The notes below the pieces were generated by a model, which did no database searches, was not told the origin of the DNA, and saw only the letters and a program-made list of their open reading frames with translations. Shown here piece after piece: positions 5,877 to 9,939 of a stretch of DNA of 9,939 nucleotides. Source of the DNA: Clostridia bacterium (GTDB lineage Bacteria; Bacillota_A; Clostridia; Christensenellales; Aristaeellaceae); assembly GCA_900754775.1 (NCBI GenBank), contig CAAEDZ010000189.1, positions 1-9,939 of the forward strand, given 5' to 3'. Numbering within the stretch: the stretch's first letter is position 1; each line of letters starts with the position of its first letter. The translations under genes were made by a program, and so were the position numbers.

Positions 5877-7747
5877 TGCGCAAAGTGGTTCAACACGATG
5901 TCCGCCAGCGCGTTGATGTTGTCCACCACGTTGATGCCCGCGCTGGAAATGTAGCTCACCGGCAGGTAGATCACGTCGCCGGCGGCAATGGCCGGGATGC
6001 TGTTCCAGTAATCGGGATTGTTGGCAAAGTCCTCTTCCATCAGCGCCCGGTGCTCTTCGCCCGTCTTGCTCATGCCCACGCAGAGCACGAGGTCCGGATC
6101 GTAAGAAAGGGCGGTTTCATAATCGAGTTGCGCCATGGAGGACGCGTCGTTTTCATACACGTTGGTCAGGCCGAGCATTTCCGCCATGGAGCCGAGCGTG
6201 CCGCCGTTGGTCTGGATGTAGTGGGAAGGCGGAGCGGATTGCAGCACCATCACGGTTTTGCCCGCCAACTGCGCGCGCACCTCTTCCAGGCGCGCTTCCA
6301 GGTCGGCAAAGCGCTGCAGGATGTCCGCGCCCACTTCCGTATCCGCGCCAAAGGCGTCCACCAGCGCCTGGGTTTGCGCCAGGATGGAATCGTAGGAAAC
6401 CGTGTGGCCCGCGTCCACGTAGTACACGGGGATGCCCGCGCCTTCCAGCACCGCGCCATAGGTCTCCTGCGAGGTGTAGCCCAGGATCACCAGATCCGGT
6501 TCCAGCGCCACCACGGTTTCGATATCAAAGTTGGTGTTGTGCGAAAGCTGCAATTGCTGCGCGCAGGCCGCGAGGTCTTCCGGCCAATCCACCACGCTGC
6601 TGGCCGGGATGGCCACCATGGGCACGCCCATTTCGTGCAGGGCCAATACCGGCGTGGAGGACATGCATACCACGCGCTGCGGCGCGCTCGTTAGCGTCAA
6701 AGGTTCGGTGTAGCCCTTTTCTTGCATGTTGGCGGGGTATTCGATGGTGATGGCGGCGGTTTGCGCGGTTTGCGCCGTTTCCGCGGCGGGCACCGCGCCT
6801 TCCAGCATGTCCATCAGTTCATTGAAGCTATCCACCACCTGCAGCCCCTTGGTGGTGACGAATTCCTTGGAGAGGTACACGACATTGCCGTTCTTCACCG
6901 CGTCGATCTGCTGCCATGCGGGGTTCGCGGCAAAGTCCTCCTCGAAAATCGCGCGCAAATCCTCGCCCGTGGCGGCGGTGGGGGAAATGGCGAAGATGAT
7001 TTCCGGGTTGAGCGTGATGGCCGTTTCCGCATCCATGGGCACAGTGCCGCCCGCCGGGTCGGTCACGGTGTCGGAAAGGTTGTCGAACGGGAGCATGGCC
7101 AGCATGCTGCCCAGATAGCCCGACGAAGTCTGCTGGTAGGCGCCCGGCTCGCTGAAGAAGATCATCATGCGCATGCGCTGGTGGCTGGCGGTGAACTGGG
7201 CCGCGCGCTCTTCCACCGCGGCAAATTCCGCCTCGATTTCCGCCGCCATTTCCGCCGTGCCAAAGGAGCGGGCCAGGGCGATGGCGGTTTGTTTGGTTTG
7301 CTCATAGTTGATGGACGGGCCTTCGCTGGTGTAGTACACGGGGATGCCCGCGTCCGCAAACTGCTGGCCGTAGGTTTCCTTCTGATAGCTGCCCACGATC
7401 ACCAGATCCGGCTCGTAGGCGAAGATGGTTTCGATGTCCATGCCGTTTACGCCTACGGTCACGGTGGGCAGTTCATACACCCACTCCGGGAATTCCGCCG
7501 AGGCGGACAGGGAGGTGATCACCACCGGCGTGATGCCGCAGCGCGCCAGCACTTGCAAAGCGGCGTTGGACAGGCAGGCGATGCGCTGCGGTTCCTGCTC
7601 CAGCACCAGGGTTTCGCCCTCGCTTTCGGCCATGAAATCGGGATAATACAACACTTTTTCGCCGGACGCCTCCTCGGCAAAGGCGGCGGCCAGGAGCGAC
7701 GCGCACAGCACGGCGCTCAGCATCAGGGACAAGAATTTTTTCAACAT
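5873..7747 (-). CDS. Tandem two-domain solute-binding protein, FepB/BtuF class
   Basis: A 624-residue exported protein, about twice the usual length for this family. Residues 1-24 form a Sec signal peptide (KK, hydrophobic core, cleavage after AFA). Cys15 lies in the core but its context AVLC is a poor lipobox. Two homologous domains follow: about 50-316 and 345-624, joined by an Ala/Thr/Gln linker at 317-332. They align motif for motif: PQRIACLS with [24 protein letters not shown] with [26 protein letters not shown] with [10 protein letters not shown], and EEDFAANP with EEDFANNP. Each would bind one chelate or corrinoid-like ligand and hand it to the permease. The ATG overlaps the NifH-like stop (ATGTTGA) and follows AAAGGAG by 7 bases. 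Confidence 0.93.
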   Translation of the reverse strand: MLKKFLSLMLSAVLCASLLAAAFAEEASGEKVLYYPDFMAESEGETLVLEQEPQRIACLSNAALQVLARCGITPVVITSLSASAEFPEWVYELPTVTVGVNGMDIETIFAYEPDLVIVGSYQKETYGQQFADAGIPVYYTSEGPSINYEQTKQTAIALARSFGTAEMAAEIEAEFAAVEERAAQFTASHQRMRMMIFFSEPGAYQQTSSGYLGSMLAMLPFDNLSDTVTDPAGGTVPMDAETAITLNPEIIFAISPTAATGEDLRAIFEEDFAANPAWQQIDAVKNGNVVYLSKEFVTTKGLQVVDSFNELMDMLEGAVPAAETAQTAQTAAITIEYPANMQEKGYTEPLTLTSAPQRVVCMSSTPVLALHEMGVPMVAIPASSVVDWPEDLAACAQQLQLSHNTNFDIETVVALEPDLVILGYTSQETYGAVLEGAGIPVYYVDAGHTVSYDSILAQTQALVDAFGADTEVGADILQRFADLEARLEEVRAQLAGKTVMVLQSAPPSHYIQTNGGTLGSMAEMLGLTNVYENDASSMAQLDYETALSYDPDLVLCVGMSKTGEEHRALMEEDFANNPDYWNSIPAIAAGDVIYLPVSYISSAGINVVDNINALADIVLNHFAQ

Positions 7748-8535
7748 ACCAAAGCTCCTTTCGCATTTTCCTCCGGGTTTTCTTCCCGCGTGAGTTGCAG
7801 CACGCGCTCGGCCAAGTCCTCATAGACCGCGCGCATGGGGGATTCCGCGAGGCACTCGAACACCGTGCCGCCCCCGGCCTCGGCGCGCTGGATATCGCCG
7901 CTGCGGGGAATGTAGGCCACCACTTCGGTGCCGATTTCCCGCGCCGCCCGCGCGACGATGTCCCGTTCGCCCTCGATGTTGCGGGCGTTCAGCACGATGC
8001 CGCACAGCCGGGCATAGCCGCGCTTGCCAAAGCCGCGAATGGCCTGGGCGATGTTGCTGGCCGCGTACAGCGCCATCATCTCCCCGGAGGAAACGATGAA
8101 CACCTCCCGTGCGTATCCCTCGCGGATGGGCATGGCGAACCCGCCGCAGACCACATCCCCCAGCACGTCGTAAATCACCACATCGGGCTGGTACACCTCA
8201 AAGGCGCGCAGCTCGGCCAGCTTTTCGAACGCGGAGATGATTCCCCGCCCCGCGCAGCCGACCCCGGGCGTGGGCCCGCCCGATTCCACGCACAGCACCC
8301 CGCCATAGCCCTCGAACACAATGTCCTCCAGGCGCAGTTCATCGCCCTTTTGCCGCAGCTGCTCCAGCACGGTGGGAATCCGCTTCCCGCCCATCAGCCC
8401 CTTGGTGGAATCCGCCTTGGGGTCGCAGCCCACCTGCATCACGCGATAGCCTTTTTCCGCCAGCGCGGCGGAGAGGTTCGAGGTGGTGGTGGATTTGCCT
8501 ATACCGCCCTTGCCGTATATCGCGATTTTCCGCAT
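7741..8535 (-). CDS. Nitrogenase iron-protein-like (NifH/BchL/CfbC family) reductase
   Basis: A 264-residue homodimeric ATPase that transfers electrons to a component-1 partner. The P-loop GKGGIGKST is at 8-16 and GCDPKADST at 36-44. The [4Fe-4S] ligands are Cys94 (GVGCAGRG) and Cys130 (DVVCGGFA), one pair per monomer bridging the dimer. Arg97 occupies the position of the NifH arginine that is ADP-ribosylated in some nitrogen fixers. The C-terminus is short. It is the first gene of the operon, with AAAGGAG 6 bases before the ATG and a promoter about 100 bases upstream. Its partners are not adjacent but lie after the three importer genes, an unusual order. Family assignment is certain; a role in nitrogen fixation is not supported because no cofactor-assembly genes or cofactor ligands are seen. 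Confidence 0.95.
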   Translation of the reverse strand: MRKIAIYGKGGIGKSTTTSNLSAALAEKGYRVMQVGCDPKADSTKGLMGGKRIPTVLEQLRQKGDELRLEDIVFEGYGGVLCVESGGPTPGVGCAGRGIISAFEKLAELRAFEVYQPDVVIYDVLGDVVCGGFAMPIREGYAREVFIVSSGEMMALYAASNIAQAIRGFGKRGYARLCGIVLNARNIEGERDIVARAAREIGTEVVAYIPRSGDIQRAEAGGGTVFECLAESPMRAVYEDLAERVLQLTREENPEENAKGALVC

Positions 8536-8576
8536 CGCTCTCTCCTTTCCGGCGCATTTCTTTCACACGCCCGCGC

Positions 8577-8605
8577 TTGACAAAGCCTTCGGCGGGCGCT
8601 AGAAT
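8577..8605 (+). promoter_or_regulatory. Vegetative promoter for the AraC-type regulator
   Basis: A perfect TTGACA (8577-8582), a 17-base spacer, and TAGAAT (8600-8605) predict a start near 8612 and a leader of about 117 bases to the GTG at 8729. The promoter lies inside the leader of the divergent operon. Confidence 0.6.
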
Positions 8606-8615
8606 GAATGCGCAA

Positions 8616-8633
8616 GGTTAGTGTATGCTAACC
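8616..8633. promoter_or_regulatory. Perfect palindrome, candidate operator shared by both promoters
   Basis: GGTTAG and CTAACC are separated by TGTATG. The site starts about 4 bases downstream of both predicted transcription starts (near 8612 plus, near 8637 minus), an ideal place for a repressor that blocks both. The half-sites resemble the GGTTAG/CTAACC arms of the DtxR/IdeR iron-repressor consensus, but there the spacer is 1 base, not 6. AraC proteins usually bind direct repeats, so another regulator is plausible. As RNA it could also form a small hairpin. Confidence 0.5.
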
Positions 8634-8643
8634 GACGGCCAAG

Positions 8644-8672
8644 AGTATATCACGCCGGGCGAAGTTTGTGAT
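8644..8672 (-). promoter_or_regulatory. Extended -10 promoter for the seven-gene operon
   Basis: On the minus strand TGATATACT gives a TATACT -10 (8649-8644) with an extended TG. ATCACA (8672-8667, 4 of 6 to consensus) lies at the ideal 17-base distance. The predicted start is near 8637, about 100 bases before the NifH-like ATG. Confidence 0.5.
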
Positions 8673-8728
8673 CTCAAATTCTCCGGCAAAACCTTAAAAA
8701 TCTTCTGTTTTCCAAGGAGGGTTGTTGC

Positions 8729-9415
8729 GTGGAATGCTTGGACCAGCGCCCCATTTCCAGCGAAGAATGGGAATTGCTCTACAACCATATGCCCATTTGC
8801 GAAGCGCTCGTGCGCGAAGGGGTGGACGCGGCGGCCGCCCTGTTTCGCCGCCGCGTGGAAATCCTGGCTGGGCAGACGAGCGGGCCGCCCGGCCAGGAGA
8901 CGGCCTTTGTGCTGCTCACCTCGCTCAACCGCAGCATGTACGATTTTCTTTTGCTGGAATTCGGCGTGTCGCTGGCCCAATGCTGCTATCGCCACCGCGC
9001 GCACGCCTGCGACATCCACAGCGCGTGCGCCATCCTGCGCGCGGCGCGGGCGATGCTGGAAGACTACGCCGCCGGACTGCGCCACAGCCGCGCCAACCGC
9101 CCGCACATCGAAAAGGCCTGCGCCTACATTCGCGCGCACTTGGCGGAGGACCTTTCGCTGGAGCGCGTGTGCGCCGCCGTGTTTCTCAGCAAGAGTTACC
9201 TGTGCCAGATTTTCAAAAGCCTGCTGGGCTGCACCTTTGGCGAATACGTGAAACAGCAGCGCATTCTGCGCGCGCGCACGCTGCTCGCCTCCACAGGGCA
9301 AAGCATTGAGGAAATCGCCGCCGCTTGCGGCTTTGCTTCGCCCACGTACTTTGCCACCGTGTTCAAAAGCGCCGTGGGCATGACGCCGTCCGCTTTCCGC
9401 CGGAGCCTGCGCTGA
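8729..9415 (+). CDS. AraC family transcriptional regulator
   Basis: A 228-residue DNA-binding regulator. The C-terminal 100 residues form the double helix-turn-helix AraC domain: LSLERVCAAVFLSKSYLCQIF (first reading helix), then SIEEIAAACGFASPTYFATVFK and the hallmark GMTPSAFRR. The N-terminal 120 residues are helical and not a cupin; I cannot name the domain. It has a Cys/His-rich stretch at 85-100 (Cys85, Cys86, His89, His92, Cys94, His97, Cys100). The start is GTG because AAGGAGG (8714-8720) ends 8 bases before it; no ATG fits. Divergent placement next to the NifH-like gene makes it the likely regulator of the reductase/importer operon, perhaps sensing the imported ligand or a metal. That link is inference. 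Confidence 0.9.
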   Translation: MECLDQRPISSEEWELLYNHMPICEALVREGVDAAAALFRRRVEILAGQTSGPPGQETAFVLLTSLNRSMYDFLLLEFGVSLAQCCYRHRAHACDIHSACAILRAARAMLEDYAAGLRHSRANRPHIEKACAYIRAHLAEDLSLERVCAAVFLSKSYLCQIFKSLLGCTFGEYVKQQRILRARTLLASTGQSIEEIAAACGFASPTYFATVFKSAVGMTPSAFRRSLR

Positions 9416-9446
9416 CAAACCCGCGGCTGGCCGGCGCGCCCCTCTA

Positions 9447-9893
9447 TCACGGCTCCTTTTGCGCGCCGGGCGTTTGAAACACCCACTTTTTGCACAGATG
9501 GTAGTTGGCAAAGAACAGCAGCGTATCGACCACGGCCTTGAGCGCCGTTTTGACGGCCTCCGGCTGAAAACTGCCGCCGCCCAGCCAATGGAACAGGTAC
9601 ACGCCGCCGTATACCGCCGCGGCGGAAACGGCGATGGTGCAAAGGGATAAAATGGCATAGCGCAAAGCCGAGCCAGCGGCCCGGCTGCGAAACACGAAGC
9701 GGCGGTTGAGCAGAAAATTGGCCGCCGCGGAGGCGACGCGCGCCAGCACCGTGGCGCAGCCGATTTCCAGCAGGGATTCCCCGCGGAACAAAAGCGCGCT
9801 CAAGAGATAGAACGCCGCGAAATCCACCGCCGTGCCCGCCAGGGAAGCCACGGCGTATTTTCCCACAGAAATAAGGCGCGCGCAGCTTGTCAA
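9447..9893 (-). CDS. GtrA family membrane protein
   Basis: A 148-residue protein with four predicted membrane helices in two similar halves, the normal GtrA size. Typical segments are GTAVDFAAFYLL in the first helix, NFLLNRRFVF after the second, and FFANYHLCKKWVF after the fourth. GtrA proteins are linked to moving lipid-carried sugars across the membrane for cell-wall or polysaccharide glycosylation. The reading frame starts at TTG (9893-9891) without a ribosome site, and this codon sits inside a perfect hairpin. A GTG nine codons in also lacks one but would still leave the whole domain. It converges on the regulator gene, shares no visible link with the operon, and may belong to a unit beyond the window. 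Confidence 0.8.
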   Translation of the reverse strand: MTSCARLISVGKYAVASLAGTAVDFAAFYLLSALLFRGESLLEIGCATVLARVASAAANFLLNRRFVFRSRAAGSALRYAILSLCTIAVSAAAVYGGVYLFHWLGGGSFQPEAVKTALKAVVDTLLFFANYHLCKKWVFQTPGAQKEP

Positions 9894-9913
9894 AAAAGTC
9901 TTTTTGACAAGCT
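9884..9913. repeat. Perfect 13-bp inverted repeat over the GtrA start
   Basis: AGCTTGTCAAAAA (9884-9896) and TTTTTGACAAGCT (9901-9913) are exact complements around a 4-base AGTC loop. With A and T tracts in the stem it could be a bidirectional terminator or an interspersed repeat. It overlaps the first codons of the GtrA frame, so one of the two readings, terminator or start site, needs adjustment. Confidence 0.7.
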
Positions 9914-9919
9914 GGTGGA

Positions 9920-9939
9920 CGGGGGAGTAAACTCCCCCG
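9920..9939. repeat. GC-rich palindrome at the window edge
   Basis: CGGGGGAGT and ACTCCCCCG (9-bp arms, 2-base centre) form a perfect palindrome that reaches the last base, so it may extend. It lies 6 bases from the preceding hairpin; the pair may be one repeat unit or a tandem terminator for a gene outside the window. Confidence 0.6.

Noticed and set aside
1177..8535. A nitrogen-fixation (nif) operon.
   Set aside because: The FeMo-cofactor Cys and His ligands are missing, all cluster cysteines of one subunit are lost, and no NifB, NifE or NifN is present in the window.
8641..8728. A cobalamin or other riboswitch in the regulator leader.
   Set aside because: The leader is short and lacks a B12-box-like or other recognisable aptamer core; beyond the palindrome I see no extended structure.
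9431..9469. Inverted repeat CCGGCGCGC / GCGCGCCGG between the converging regulator and GtrA genes as a bidirectional terminator.
   Set aside because: The arms are perfect, but the 21-base loop is long, there is no T-run on either side, and the repeat reaches into the GtrA coding end; GC-rich DNA gives such matches easily.

Overview
The window looks like a GC-rich chromosome segment of an anaerobic Firmicute, most likely an uncultured gut-type clostridium. The pointers are strong AGGAGG-type ribosome binding sites before most genes, ATGA-type gene overlaps, AraC and GtrA family genes, and a hairpin repeat that I associate from memory with gut Clostridia. No rRNA or tRNA is present, so the taxonomy is inference only.

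The core (598-8535, minus strand, read right to left) is a seven-gene unit: a nitrogenase iron-protein (NifH-like) ATPase; an extracellular solute-binding protein made of two fused metal-chelate-binding domains; an FecCD-type permease; an FecE/FepC-type ATPase; then, after a 316-base spacer full of repeats, two nitrogenase component-1-like subunits and a flavodoxin. The parts match an importer for an iron chelate, corrinoid or other tetrapyrrole built into the same transcription unit as a two-component ATP-dependent reductase and its probable electron donor. It is not a dinitrogenase. The FeMo-cofactor Cys and His ligands are missing from both subunits, no NifB/E/N is present, and the bridging-cluster cysteines occur on one subunit only, with the spacing I recall for BchN of protochlorophyllide reductase. 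The simplest model is that the substrate is imported by the ABC system and then reduced in the cytoplasm, as a nutrient, a cofactor or a way to release its metal. The substrate cannot be read from the sequence.

To the right, an AraC-type regulator (8729-9415, plus strand) is divergent from the operon. The 193-base spacer holds two convincing promoters that face each other, with one perfect palindrome lying just inside both predicted start sites. Beyond the regulator, a convergent GtrA-family membrane protein (9447-9893) begins inside a perfect hairpin at the window edge, next to a second palindrome.

To the left (1-597) lies a poorly understood charged reading frame that runs through an 84-base cloverleaf-like repeat. 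A second copy of that repeat, split by about 115 bases of other structured sequence, sits inside the operon between the importer ATPase and the first component-1 gene.
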